Shown: positions 49,345 to 61,371 of the stretch, piece by piece
How the letters are laid out: each line of letters begins with the position of its first letter
Position numbering within the stretch: position 1 is the stretch's first letter
Assembly: GCA_028095005.1 (NCBI GenBank)
Contig: CM051463.1
Coordinates: 67,122,251 to 67,186,250 of the forward strand
Length of the DNA: 64,000 nucleotides
Source of the DNA: Rhynchospora pubera
Taxonomy: Eukaryota > Streptophyta > Magnoliopsida > Poales > Cyperaceae
Direction of reading: 5' to 3'
The notes under the pieces: generated by a model
Database searches by the model: none
What the model was told of the DNA's origin: nothing
Seen by the model: the letters and a program-made list of their open reading frames with translations, nothing else
Translations under genes and position numbers: made by a program

Positions 49345-50068
49345 AGTATTGTCCGACGAAGCGGCCCACTGGACAAACTTTTCTTTGAAGGAACCATTGA
49401 CACATTGATGTCACACACGGTGCAAAGTAGGTATGTACCAGGTAACAGTACTCTAACAATCAAGAGGTCCATTGATGTGAAAACGTTGACGCTTTTCTAT
49501 GCATACATCATGATACGAGGAACATGAGGTGTTGGATGAAATCTAATTCTTGTGAAGTAGATACAGTTGTCTTTGTACATAGCACTAGATTCTCTATTAC
49601 TGTACCAAGCATCAATCAAATTTGTAAGATTGGAAAAGAAGACTCCTTTGAACCCACCAAAATCATTCTCGCTGAGACAGAAATCATTCCCAATATGAAA
49701 AAAATCAATGAACAATATTCGATCTCCAATGCTTGTAATCTTAACCCAGTAAGAATGTCTGACTCCATTTTCAATTTCGAGACGGAAAATATTAGACATA
49801 GAATCTAAATCACAATCCTCAACTTGAACTTGGCAAAGGAGCACGTAATTGCCGGTATGCCCAAACAACACCTTGTCGGAGCAGACTAGAGCTGGGATGT
49901 TATAGACTATGCCGAGAGCGATAGAGTAAAATTCGAAATTGAAATTCGACGAGAAACGTTTGTGGAGTTTTGAGGAGATAAGGGAATTGTGGGCCCAGGT
50001 CGAATGCAGAGGTGGAGATTAGATTATAATGTAATTTTTCGTAAGTTGGGCACTCGTAATTCTTTTGC
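49345..50068 (-). pseudogene. Captured F-box/DUF295 fragment, unit 1
   Basis: Antisense to the LTR element. A minus-strand frame (49871-49497) reads WVKITSIGDRILFIDF, then DNCIYFT, which matches the DUF295 part of plant F-box proteins (SKIP23-like): a WV..(I/L)GDR.LF motif followed by NCIYFT. Upstream homology to unit 2 (CPTYEKLHYNL) is broken by frameshifts. No F-box itself is seen. Confidence 0.75.
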
Positions 50069-50086
50069 TCAACTTGAGGGGGAGTA

Positions 50087-50278
50087 TGACAAGGATAACT
50101 TTTCTGATTAGTGAAGATGACAATTAGATTGTAATCTTTTGAATATTTAGGAACTAAATTGTGTAATCTTTTCAAGATATGTTGTAGATTGTAGTAGGAT
50201 ATTTTTCTTCTTGTACAAAAGAACATAAGTTCTGTAGAGAAAGGAAATACAAATATCTTTAATAAAATCTATCTTTCA
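50087..50278 (+). repeat. LTR 2 (shared)
   Basis: 192 bp, preceded by the polypurine tract (about 50070-50086) and followed by an intact primer-binding site at 50289-50300, so it serves as the 3' LTR of unit 1 and the 5' LTR of unit 2. Confidence 0.85.
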
Positions 50279-50344
50279 TAATTTATTATGGTATCAGAGC
50301 TAAAATTAAAGTAAAAACACTACAAGACAAATACATTAAAAAAA

Positions 50345-51050
50345 TGATAGTATTGCCCGACGAAGCGGTCCACTGGACAGACTTTCCTTTGAAGGAACCA
50401 TTGACACATTGATGTCATACACGGTGCAAGATAGGTATGTACCAGGTAACAGTACTCTAACAATCAAGAGGTCCATTGATGGAAAACATTGACGCTTTTC
50501 TATGTCATAAATCATGATACGAGGAACATGGAGGTGTTGGATGAAATCTAATTCTTGTGAAGTAGATACAATTGTCTTTGTACATAGAACTAGATTCTCT
50601 ATTACTGTGCCAGGCATCAATCAAATTTGTAAGATCTGAAAAGAAGACTCCTTTGAACCCATCAAAATCATTCTCAATATGAAAATCAATGAACAATATT
50701 CGATCTCCAATGCTCATAATCTTAACCCAATAAGGATGTCTGACTCCATTTTCAATTTCGAGACGAAAAATATTAGACATAGAATCTAAATCATAATTCT
50801 CAACTTGAACTTGACAAAGGAGCACATAATCGCCGATATGCCCAAACAACACCTTGTCGGAGCATACTAGAGCCGGGATGTTATAGACTATGCCGAGAGC
50901 AATAGAGTAAAATTCAAAATTGAAATTCAACGAGGAACGCTTGTGGAGTTTGAGGAGGCAAGAAAATTGTGGGCCCAGGTCGGATGCAGAGGTGGAGATT
51001 AGATTAGAATGCAGTTCTTTGTAAGTTGGGCACTCGTAATCCTCTTGTTC
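50345..51050 (-). pseudogene. Captured F-box/DUF295 fragment, unit 2
   Basis: Minus-strand frame open from 51230 (inside LTR3) to 50505, 241 codons, so the first quarter is LTR sequence. The DUF295-like part starts near DYECPTYKELHSNL and includes WVKIMSIGDRILFIDF and DNCIYFTRIRFH. It has lost a few residues after IEND that unit 1 retains (FCLSEN). The domain continues in another frame to about 50345 (IEKRQCFPSMDL). No F-box; probably not a working protein. Confidence 0.75.
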
Positions 51051-51066
51051 AACTTGTGGGGGAGTA

Positions 51067-51259
51067 TGACAAGGATAACTTTTCTGATTAGTGAAGATGA
51101 CAATTAAATTGTAATCTTTCGAATATTTAAAAACTAAATTGTGTAATCTTTTCAAGATATTTTGTAGATTGTAGTAGGATATTTTCTTTTTATATAAAAG
51201 AATAGAAGTTCTGTAAAAAAAAGAAGACATACATTTTCTTTAATAAAATTCATCTTTCA
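51067..51259 (+). repeat. LTR 3
   Basis: 193 bp, preceded by a polypurine tract (about 51050-51066). No primer-binding site follows, so it is the outer 3' LTR. Confidence 0.8.
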
Positions 51260-51549
51260 TGATTTATTAAAAAAATGTATTCTTTTTATTTTTATATGAC
51301 AAGTTATATATTGTTTCATTTATACCCATTGTTATGATTTACATATTATTTCACGATTATAATATTGCACAATAAAACAATAAACCAACTGAATGGTTAT
51401 TTGTGTTTCTACGGACCGGACAAAGATTGTTCAATAAAAAAAAAATAGGAATCATATATAGCGCAATCAATTGCCTAATATTGATAGTGCATTTATTTGA
51501 ATTTATATTAAAAATAAGCATTAATGCTATATATTTTATGAGCAAAATT

Positions 51550-51962
51550 TCAGTGCGACACTTTTTTGATGCCACAAATGTCACACTTTTTATTTTTTTT
51601 ATTTAAAATTTTAAAATTTAAAATATAATTGTCCGATCCAAACCATTGATCTTGTTCATTTTAACGACGGATTTATTGTCATAAAATTTTATAATTTTTG
51701 AAGTTTATTTGATGCTTGATCAAAAGGTCAAAAATGAACGAATCAAAATAACTAAAATATATTAATTCTAATATGTCTATTTTTCAACTTCTTGATCAAG
51801 TATCAAATAAACTTTTAAAATTATGAAATTTTAGGACAATGCATCCATCGTTAAAATGAACAAGATTAACAGTTTGGATCGGACGATTATATTTTTAATT
51901 TTCACTATTTAAAATAAATAATAAAGTATGACATTTGTAGCATAAAAAAAATGTGGCACTAC
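51550..51962. mobile_element. Foldback MITE, ~413 bp, ~190-bp arms
   Basis: The left arm (CAGTGCGACACTTTTTTGAT onward) pairs with the right arm ending ATGTGGCACTAC. Inner matches include TCCGATCCAAACCATTGATC against the reverse of GATTAACAGTTTGGATCGGA, and CTTGTTCATTTTAACGA. Arms are diverged and no clear target duplication is seen. Confidence 0.75.
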
Positions 51963-54461
51963 AACCTTACTTTCTAAAAAAAAAAACAAAAAAAGCATCA
52001 AGAGCGGCCTTCTTTTATTAGTAACAACGAGATCATTTCACGAGACTAAGAAAATAGTAAACAAACTCATGATCTCATGGTTAAACTCTCTCACACCCAC
52101 CATGCATCTTATGTCACCAAGAGATTATGAAAAAGTAAGCAAGTCAATTGGCAAATATATCGGCTCCTGTCCTTACTTTTTTAAACACATTTTTTGGAAC
52201 TATAATGGCTGAAGTAACACGAAATTTCAGACCTAATGCAAAAAGATAGGTGAGGTCCTTCGGAAAAGCCCAAATTCAAAAGCTCTCAAGCAGTCAGTTA
52301 TCAACGACAAATTAAATACTTGTTTCGGTCGATAATTCGATATATCAACTTTCAAGCATTATTAAATCGTATGGGGAGTTATGAGACGAGCGGATAGGAT
52401 TATTCGGATAAAGATTGATAAATGGAGAGGGTGCATGTGATTATTTTGAACTCAATTGTGTCAGATCCTCTGATAACATGTACCCAAATGCTTTTAGGCT
52501 GAGGTACCCAAACCCAATGGACTATGGAGTAGCGAATAGCAATGCAGGCCGTATGTTTCCTTAATGGAAATCCTGGCCTTCAGTATTCATTCATTTTTTT
52601 TTTCCTAGAATTGCTATTTTAATGGGCCTATTCACAAATTGGACTTGATGAAACGTCCATTAATCAAGTCCAGTGCCTTAATCTTGATTTATGTTCCCCA
52701 ATTAGAAGTTTGTTTATTTTTTTAATGAAAATAAGCCTTATTAATGTTTACAGTTTGTAAGTTTGCTTATGCTAAATTTTGGTGACATTTATTACATTTT
52801 AATCGGTTCATATGACAATATTGCATTGCTTAACCACCAGTCGACCACTAGATTGAAATCAAATGTGCAGTTTCTTATGGATTATACAAAACAAATACTC
52901 TAATTTCTCTTTCGTTAAATTGAATGAGTTACTTCATATTGCAATTTTGGAAAAGAGATTTTAAGGATCATGAGTTACGATTTTAGTTAGGAGCTAGTAC
53001 ATATAATTTTTACTTGGTGACTTGTATTTATTTATTTTTAGATTGCTGGGCAGGGCAGCGGCTGCCAAGCTTTACTTGGTGACTTGTAATCACCACAGTT
53101 TATTTGTAAATTTGTGGGCCTGACATCATGTAGGCCTAGTCTTAATCTGGTCCTGCTGTAGGTCCATATTTGGTGCCAACCCAAAAACAAAACATACGAC
53201 GAAACAATTGAAAGCTAATCCCATGCGGCCATGCCAGTTTGCCACACTCGCAACTGAGCCACTTTTTCTGTTCCTCTCAGTAACTTAGTTTTTGGTCATG
53301 AATCTCAACTGCACTCTAGACTCTAGTATAATCTTCTTTCTGTACAGTGTGTCTTTTCTAACTGTCAAATTTAAGAGTTTTTGCAACTATTAATTAGAAC
53401 TGCCATCTATGAACATATATTTAGCTGAGGGATCTAAAATGAACCAAAAGCCTGGATTGTTGTATGTTAAGTGTGTATCCTGACAAGGTGGGATGGGGTG
53501 GGTTTCAAAGATTCAGTATAACTTATCGTTATACTTTATATATATTTTTTTTGTTTTTGTGTTCCAAATCTTTATTTAGAGAAGAATGCATTCAATATTT
53601 TATGTACATCATTTATTAAAATATATTTCATCGTTGAAATTTTAACTTTAGCGATTTAATTTTGTTTCCTTTTTATGTTTAATTTTTTTCCAGTTTAAAT
53701 TATGAAAAGGTAAAAGAAAAAAAATGCAGCTGCCAAAAAAAAAATGTTTTCATTAAATATATAATTTTGAGTTGAAATTGTCTTTTTCCGGATGTAAAAG
53801 ATACTCAATTCGAGTTTTGTTAAAATGAAGAGAAAGTCATGTCCTCTGCGATTATTAAAGTGAAAAGCTACATCCTGGCATGTAATAGGAGAGAAACAGA
53901 AGGGCGTAGACGCGTAGTTGGATTGTCTTTTTGGAAGGAGACGGAGAATGTATAGTTGGATTGTAAGAAACATTCCTCCTGGAAGGCTTAAAAAATACAA
54001 AAATTATTTGTACCACAATTTACATTCTGGTTAACTGTGAACTGTACTGTTTCACATACATGCTTGCACTTTACCTGACATTATTCTCTGCAAGTCAAAC
54101 GCAATTATGTACACATGCATTGATTGAGCCCACGTATTCTCTGACACGGTCTTCTCCCAATCACGTTGCCTTCATTTTATGTGATAAATTTAAAATTTTC
54201 ACATATATACTTTACTGCTAAGGAAAGAAGGGCCCAGCAGCGAAAGAAGACATAATACCAAAATTAACAGGCTCAAAGTAATAAACCACAACGATGTACT
54301 TGTCTGACAAGTAATTACCTACTGCACAAGTGCACATACATAAGATTTTTTTCATCTTCAATCTTCCTGCTTTGTAATCTTGGACAAACTTCTGTAAATA
54401 CTTTGACAAGCCAAATTTGAAATTTCCACCAGTTTGCTCTTTGTACTAAGTAAATTTTGGC
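51963..54461. other. Intergenic, nothing recognised
   Basis: No coding region, RNA gene or complete element could be supported on either strand. Short frames have no family content. Confidence 0.4.
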
Positions 54462-54629
54462 CAGTGGCGGATCTAGAAAAAATATTTAGATGGGTCTGAC
54501 AAGCTCTGTTTAAGTCTTCAGCCCCACTTTTGAGTGCTCCAATGACAGAAAAAATTAGTTGCGGCTAAAGGGGGGCTCCAAGGGCTCGACGGCGTGATGT
54601 GGGGCCCCGGTGGTAGAGATCCGCCCCTG
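54462..54629. mobile_element. hAT-type MITE copy 2, 168 bp
   Basis: CAGTGGCGGATCT...AGATCCGCCCCTG with a perfect 8-bp target duplication ATTTTGGC (54454-54461, 54630-54637). Same orientation as copy 1 at 14181. It lacks a short GGGGCTCTAGCCCCACC-like part of copy 1 near the right end. Confidence 0.92.
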
Positions 54630-54637
54630 ATTTTGGC

Positions 54638-55312
54638 ACTAGTTGATATTCCTGCTATATGTATTAATTATTATGAAGATTTACCTAGTCTAGGTAATTG
54701 GTGGCTTCAAAGTTGTTGTAAGGCACAAGACAGTTCTTCACTTCTTCTTCCGCATGGATACCAATTTTAATTGACCTATATTTTATTGACAAGATCACTT
54801 ATGACACAATCATAATTAATTTGTATTAACAAATCTTCCTCAAAGAAACGACGTTTAAAATCTTTATGAAAAGGAAATTTAATTTAAGTAGGACATGCGC
54901 TACTTATTACAAGATTATAATCAAGTCGATTGACAAAAAAGGGACAACTTAAAAAAAGCATGCAAACTAGTTACAACTTGCTATAAAAATCTAGAACTCA
55001 AACAACATTTGTATGTAATTAATCATCAATGTAGCTACAAATCCTGTTGAATTAATCGTACAAACTACTGTCTACATGAAAGTCTAGTAGATAACACCGA
55101 CCTATATATTAGTATACATGAAATGAAGTCATTTCCTTTAAATCACTTTAATGAAGCTGGTAATGATCTTTTCGGTATCAGGTAGCGCTTGCAGTCCCAA
55201 AAAGTTATTCGTCAAAATGATAATGACATCAATGTCATGTTAATCGGTACCAATTTAATCTAATGACAAGCATATATAAGTATATACCAATGAACTCATC
55301 GTATCTTTTTTA
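54638..55312. other. 3' flank of the NAC gene
   Basis: AT-rich. The 3' untranslated region of the minus-strand NAC gene should lie at the right. At 55144-55200 the words AATGAAGCTGGTAATGATCTT and CAGGTAGCGCTTGCAGTCCC resemble the gene's last codons at 55335-55385, possibly a small duplication. Confidence 0.4.
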
Positions 55313-57542
55313 TCATTTATAATCATTGTGATCCCTTGAAGCATCAGGCAGAGGGTTCCAGTCCCAAAGCTTATCTGAAATGGTAACTAATGGCATTGGT
55401 ATTGTGCTCACTGGCACTAAGTTGGTCTGCAGTTGCAATGGAAAAATATGATTTTCATCTGTATAGCCATGTGGATGTCCAACTAAAGTGCTCAGATCAT
55501 CATGCATGTTCGGGTTTGAAACCATAGTAGAAGAGTGACTCACATTAATTAGTGAATATGTCGAACCTAAGGAAACTGAGTTCTTTGAATGATATATTGA
55601 AGGACCATCTTCATCAGTTGATGGCGTTGAACTCAGCGAGGTGACTGGAACCGTTGATCCATATATCGGCGGTTGTGGTACAGTTGCTATTGTTGCAGTA
55701 TTTAAGTTTGTCATGGTATTGAGTGCACTGCTAACTGGTAAGACATCACGTCCTTTATCAACAGTCATTGGGGTTGAAAAGTTCTCTCCTTGTAATGGCG
55801 TTGCCTCATCAGGTGGTGAGTTAGCGGAGGCATGTTTTCTTTCAGGTCTAGGTCCACCTCCGTTCCGTGATGAGGAAGCTTTTATTGGTGATGGGGCAGA
55901 GTGATCTTCAACTCCTGTTCGTTTATATACTCTACATAGTGATATCTCGGCCTGCAAAATTTGGTATTGGCTTAAAGGGACAAAATATAATTCAAGCATT
56001 TTATATTGTGGTTCAACTTTTTCTGGTGAACTTCTTAGAGTTTCAGTTGTACAAATTTTTTTTCTAGATGGTAATTTTTTGTCATGTTTATTTTTTGTAT
56101 ACTTTTTGGAAGCCACAAATGTGATGTATTTTGTAGTAACAATGAGCAAACTTAGTAGCAAATAAATACTTCTGGTGGTAGAAAGAAGATAGAAAAAATA
56201 GTATCTACTTCTGGTTTAGGATTCTTCATGATGGTGTAGATACTTTTAAAATCTCAATGAGTGTAAAGGTTTAACAAATCAAGGACATTCAATATGAAAC
56301 CAAGGTGAAAACCACTTCAATTTCATATATATAAACATAAGTTTTGCAAATCTTAATTTTCTTCCAATGAAGAAGGAACTCGGGAAGAATAGTGGTCATA
56401 AATGAACAAGAAGTTATTGATTTAAATTGTAAAAAAAAGTTAAAACTAAAACAGCTCGCAGTCCTCCTGTTAGGACGTCCAGGTGAAATACTTTCAAAGG
56501 CTGACAATATAACAGGATTAACAAAAACATATATAAGCACTTTCAAAGATCAATTATTTTAAAAGAAGTACCTTTTGATAACGTTCTATATCGATAGGTG
56601 GCAATCGATACTCATTCATTATCCAACTAGATCTTATGCCTTTAGGTGCCTTCCCCGAGTAGAAAACTAACGTTTTCTTCAAACCAATGGGTCTATTATT
56701 CTCCGCACGTATCATTCGGTCTGCTCCAGTGGCCTTCCAATAACCAGATGCTGTAACCCGGTTAGGTCGGTCTCCATTTCGGTACTTTCGGTCTCTTGGG
56801 ACGTAGAAGAACCATTCCTTCTCTCCAATTGCCGCCATTGCTACAGAACATTAAGACCATCGTTTAGTTTTCAAATGTAATTAAAAAACCCTATAAAATA
56901 CAATACATGATGAAAAATACTCTAACTAGGGTTTCCTATTTGTGTAAGTAAATGCCAAAGGGACTTCTGTTTTTAGCAAGATTTCTGTTTCCAAAGTTGA
57001 GTTGAAATTTAACTTTGGCACAACATGAAAAATTCGAGACAAAACATAGAATTTGTAGGTCATGCTAAAAATTGGAACTTGACAGTAAAAGAGGAAATCG
57101 ACAATTAATTGAAGACAGCCAATAAAGGGTCATGACTCGTGAATTCAGGATTAAAACACAAGGAAAAAGTTCCAAACAGGAATTCATGTACAAATTCAAG
57201 CTAAGAACTCAAGATAATAAATCTACAATTACAAAATAAAATAATCCCCTTACTTTAAAGAAGAAAGAAGTTCATAAAATAATATTCCCCTTTCATAAAA
57301 GAAAAAAGAAGTTCATGAGAGGGATTGAAACAAGTGAAGCAAGTACCGGGAAGCTCCCATGGATCGTAGCGGTACAAATCCAGAAAAGTTATGAGCTCAA
57401 CATTGAATTTCTTTCCTTCAACCTTTCGCCTGAGGTAAAACTCAATCAATTCCTCTTCTGTAGGGTGAAATCGGAAGCCCGGCATCACAAGGTCGTGCTC
57501 ATGAGAATCCCTAATTCCATCTCCACTTCTTTCGTTCATCAT
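55313..57542 (-). CDS. NAC-domain transcription factor, LOV1/NAC035-like
   Basis: Three GT-AG exons, 57542-57347, 56840-56572 and 55951-55313, join to 367 aa. The start is the first of two adjacent ATGs (the second is at 57539). The NAC subdomains are complete and in order: MPGFRFHPTEEELIEFYLRR, ELITFLDLYRYDPWELP, WFFYVPRDRKYRNGDRPNR then SGYWKATGADRMI, GLKKTLVFYSGKAPKG, NEYRL and LCRVYKRTG. Exon borders at WELP|A and YQK|A are the usual NAC positions. The C-terminal half is serine/threonine/proline-rich, ends in LWDWNPLPDASRD and has no membrane segment. That ending and the domain sequence recall Arabidopsis LOV1 (NAC035), a flowering and cold-response regulator; the function here is inferred. 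It should act as a nuclear DNA-binding dimer. Confidence 0.93.
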
Positions 57543-57902
57543 ACTATATTAAATTTCACACAAACTTGCAATTGTAGACCTTATGAATTTTCTTCCTCTC
57601 CTTCCAGCCCCTTCAGCTTCAATTCACTTCGTTTAATTTCTATTAGAAGTTTGGCTGTGCAAGTGGGGAGAAAGGATATAAGAGTAGTTGGAGAACTACC
57701 TAGATATAGATATATACCGAAGAAAAATTTTTCTACAAGCTTGAAGTATTAATGTTGTGATTACTACTAGATTTGTGTACTAGTAATGTGATCTACGCCT
57801 TCTCTCTCTAAATTGACTGCAAATAGGTGATAGATGTTAAAGTAAAGGAGAATAGGAGAGGGACAAACTTCTGAAATACTTCTATGGCGCTACTTGTATG
57901 GC

Positions 57903-57911
57903 ATATTTATA
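57903..57911 (-). promoter_or_regulatory. Possible TATA box of the NAC gene
   Basis: TATAAATAT on the minus strand, 361 bp upstream of the ATG. It would imply a leader of roughly 330 nt, plausible if unspliced. Confidence 0.35.
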
Positions 57912-59214
57912 ACGCCTTTTGTATGAGGCCCACACGCTAACTGTTTTGTTAATATGATCGATTAAAACATAAGAAGATGATATTTTGGTAAAAGTGCATA
58001 TGGTAAATTTAAGATTTATATATAGAAAGTCACATTAAAGTTCATTTTTTTCCCTCACATTTCAGAAAGAACACTACTATGCATATTTATGACTTTTTCA
58101 TGCTATTAATGTATTATTCTTTATATATATATCACAATTATGACACAATTATTTTCTCATGCTATATCATATACAGTTATGAATTAATGCAGATAGATCT
58201 TAATACAAGAAAACTCCTAGACTTACTTCACATTAATTAACTTCTAATAGTCTAATCAAGTTATGGTTCCAACATCTTTATTATTATTTTTATCTTAGTA
58301 CAATTCTTCCCTTTATTTTATTTCGTATTTTCGGAAAAGGAAATATTTCCATTCTCAGTAACTTGCAGCTAATGTCAAACCCTTACATTCAATTATTTGA
58401 TCGCAATTAGGACAAATGAAGGAAAATATCATAAACTATTATATAACTCCAAAAGAATACTTTATTTTGTGTTCTAGAGATAAATAAAAAACACAAACCT
58501 CTTAGAGTAAAATAGTAATCTATAAACATGTTTTCCATATAAAGTTAGCCAGTTGAGAATCAGCCTTTGGTATCGTGGCAAAGTACAATGCAACTTGAGT
58601 GGAGGTCGACGTGAATTCAAAACCGGACCAACAACGTCCCTTGTGATATATACATTTAAATTTAAAAAAAGATAAGACTTAATTAATCCCATTAATTCTT
58701 TCTTAAATAAATAATATATATAGTCCCGAATATGGTAGTGCACATATAAATGTAGGATTAAGAGAACAGAAATTGCACATATAAATGTAGGCTTAAGAGA
58801 ACTGAAATCAACTTCATAACTCTACTACATGCCCCACGATTGCCCTTCTTGGGCTTAGAATAAACGCCTCATTGGCTTCTTAATTCTTCTTCTCTTGGCT
58901 TTTGTTTTCGTTTTTCTGTTTCCATTAGTGATGATTTAACTGTAGAGAAAAGGACATCTCAAGAAAAAGGAAGTTACTGGAGTACGGTAGGTCTACAGGA
59001 TCGAGATTACAACTTACAAGTATCATATTATCCCGAATCTATTTGTTTGCTCTTATATATGTTGACTTTTCCTCTCTTTTCCATAACCTTATTCATTTAA
59101 TTAATCCAGCAATTTATGTGGTCCCTATATTCTGCTGGGATTCATTTGTCTGCATATGCAATGTGTGGTTCCATTCCATTCAATACTCGGAGACTTGGAG
59201 ATGTTTTACTGAAT

Positions 59215-59216
<2 letters not shown>
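57912..59216. other. Intergenic upstream of NAC gene, nothing recognised
   Basis: AT-rich sequence with no supported gene or element. ATTGCACATATAAATGTAGG-like words occur twice near 58740 and 58772 as a short direct repeat. Confidence 0.4.

Positions 59217-59256
<40 letters not shown>
59217..59256. repeat. (TA)20 microsatellite
   Basis: Uninterrupted TA run directly abutting the element at 59257. Further TA runs at 60742-60760 and 61140-61173 appear to be pieces of the same original tract. Confidence 0.95.
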
Positions 59257-59260
<4 letters not shown>

Positions 59261-60741
59261 TTGGCTATTGTCCTTTGGATAGGACTGAGGAGTTTTCCTA
59301 TCCAGTTTTGGACCATTGGATGGCTTTAAAATTCGTGTACAGAGTTAGATCTGTGGCTGAGATGGATGCGCTATGGTGAGGCGCTGAGTTAAGATTTTCC
59401 GTTCCTCTCTTTAGTTTCTGTTAACGCCTCCGTCCCCTTTAATGCTTAAAAGAAATTCAATCTCTTTTCACGTGCTCTCTCTCTCGTTTGTCGTCTCCTA
59501 CGAAACCATAGAAAATCGTAGATCCAACTCCTCTCCTCAAATCACCGTTTTGTTGCTCTCCTCTCCGCATTCTCTCCACGAATCGTGCTCTCCCACTCTT
59601 TTGTAACCCTCAGTGGTTGCTCACGACGTCTTCTCCTCAGCTCCTCAACCCTAAAAGCTCTATCCAAGCAGTTTCTGAGAGAGATTCAAGAGGTGAATTG
59701 ACATACAAACAAATTCATTAGCATTAGGGTGGTGAGGAGAGGATATTCCTGAAGTCAATTTGTCATGAGGCTATCTGCTTTGGTGGGACCACCAAGTGAC
59801 TGATACGTTTGGGTGTGCGAAATTGGTACCAGTAGAGCATGGTAGCGATTGGGTAGAGTATAACTTTGATTTTGAGGCTCTAATTAGCTGGTTTTGATAT
59901 TGCTACATGTCAATTGCTAGTCAGTATTTAATTTTTTGTGATCTGATTAATTTGTGTCTTGTGTGATTCATTTAATTTGTTAGTTAGTATATTGTTCTTC
60001 CCTATACTCATGTACTGGTACGAGTTTCTTGGGATTTCTGAAATTATTATGAGGTAACCACTAAATTGATCAAATGGGATGCCTTGGATGCCCTTCACAA
60101 AAGCACTTAACTTGGATGCTGGTTTATTAGTTCTAGTTGGCCATTTTAATTTGATTAAATGGTCCGCAGTACAACTCTATTTCAAAGAAATTGACTTGTA
60201 TAGTCTACTTTTAAGAAAAATATATAACGGCCCTTGATTTCAACTTTTCAAAATGGGTATTTGCTATTTACAAAAGCAAATAAAGATACAAAAGACCCTT
60301 GATTTCCCATTTTGTTGCCCACGAAATCTAATTTGGGAGAAGAGATGCAGCTATCGTAATTACTTTCTTTCGCTAGATAGAGATGCATGTATAGAACTGA
60401 AAAGGTTATCGACCAGAGGAGAGAGTTGGAAGAAGCGGAGACCAAGAGATCATCTCCTAGAGGAGCGGCACAGAGAGAGCTTCACCTAGCATTTTTTTTT
60501 TATTTTTTTATAGAGAGCGAAGTTGGAAGGACTCAGATCGGATAGGAAAGAACGAAGTTAGAAAGATTGAACTAACGGAAGAAATATAAAAATTAACGAA
60601 GAAACAGACATATATTAGACCCTCAGCGACATCAACTTCATCCGTTAGATTTCATCTCAGCGCGGATCTGAACGTAATCGAACAGTTTAAAAGTGAATAG
60701 GAAAACTCTTCTATCCTATCCAAAGGACAATAGCCCATCTC
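59257..60741. mobile_element. 1.5-kb TIR element, possibly a Pack-MULE
   Basis: The left end GAGATTGGCTATTGTCCTTT is inverted at the right (GAGATGGGCTATTGTCCTTT on the minus strand, ending at 60741). The arms extend about 49 bp to GAGTTTTCCTAT. Ends start with G and lie in TA runs, so the target duplication cannot be read. The inside (59440-59700) looks like a plant gene start: CT-rich leader, higher GC, a CAACCCTAAAAGC word. It may be captured promoter and exon sequence, but no protein was recognised and there is no transposase. Confidence 0.75.
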
Positions 60742-60761
60742 TATATATATATATATATATA

Positions 60762-61136
60762 GAGTTTAGCTACGGTGAGTCGCGACCAAAACTCCTAGAT
60801 CTAGATCAAAATGACCGATCCAAACCATTCAATATGATCTCCCTATTGAAATTTCCGTGCAAACCAAATTTTTTATTTTTTCGAAATTTTTAAGTATTTT
60901 TTTCGGATTTTTAAAAACTTATGTTTTTGAATGGTTCAGAACCAATTAGATTAACGATTTTCTAAAATTTCAAAAAAATATTTAAAAATTTCGAAAAAAT
61001 GAAAAATTTGGTCTACATGGAGATTTCAATAGGGAGATCATATTGGACGGTTTGGATCGGTCATTTTGATCTAGATCTAGGAGTTTTGGTCGCGACTCAC
61101 CGGAGGGTCCGTGAGTCGCGACTCACCGTAGCTAAA

Positions 61137-61139
<3 letters not shown>
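60762..61139. mobile_element. Foldback MULE-type MITE copy 1, 378 bp
   Basis: The left end GAGTTTAGCTACGGTGAGTC pairs with the right end GACTCACCGTAGCTAAACTC. Arms continue through CTAGATCTAGATCAAAATGA and GATCTCCCTATTGAAAT. It inserted in a TA run, which hides the target duplication. The left arm lacks one ~26-bp subrepeat (TCACGGACCCTCCGG unit) that is present in the right arm and in copy 2. Confidence 0.92.

Positions 61140-61188
<49 letters not shown>
61140..61188. repeat. Compound (TA)n(CA)n microsatellite
   Basis: TA run to about 61173, then CA repeats to 61188. Confidence 0.9.
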
Positions 61189-61371
61189 TTTTTTCAAATC
61201 AATAACAAAATAATAATAATAAAAATAAATCTTTGAAGTGCTGTAATAATAAGGATATATACTTTCTAACTGCAACAAATCTTATGTAAATGTCATGAGT
61301 TCTAAATTCAAAGATGATCTCTTTAGATATTTAAAGCTAGAAAAAACATTTATGTCCGTATATATTATCCC

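Larger units (their letters stand above)
48904..51259 (+). mobile_element. Tandem small Copia-type LTR element (three LTRs, two internal regions)
   Basis: Three ~193-bp LTRs starting TGACAAGGATAAC (TGCTAAGGATAAC in the first) and ending TCTTTCA lie at 48904, 50087 and 51067. A primer-binding site TGGTATCAGAGC, the type matching initiator methionine tRNA used by Copia elements, follows LTR2, with a mutated one (TGATATCAGAGC) after LTR1. Polypurine tracts ACTTGAGGGGGAGTA and ACTTGTGGGGGAGTA precede LTR2 and LTR3. No gag or pol. Each internal region instead holds an antisense F-box/DUF295 fragment. The shared middle LTR points to unequal recombination between LTRs. No 5-bp target duplication is apparent around the array. 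Confidence 0.85.

Noticed and set aside
59043..59379. Frames with runs of tyrosine-isoleucine
   Set aside because: Translation of the TA microsatellite.
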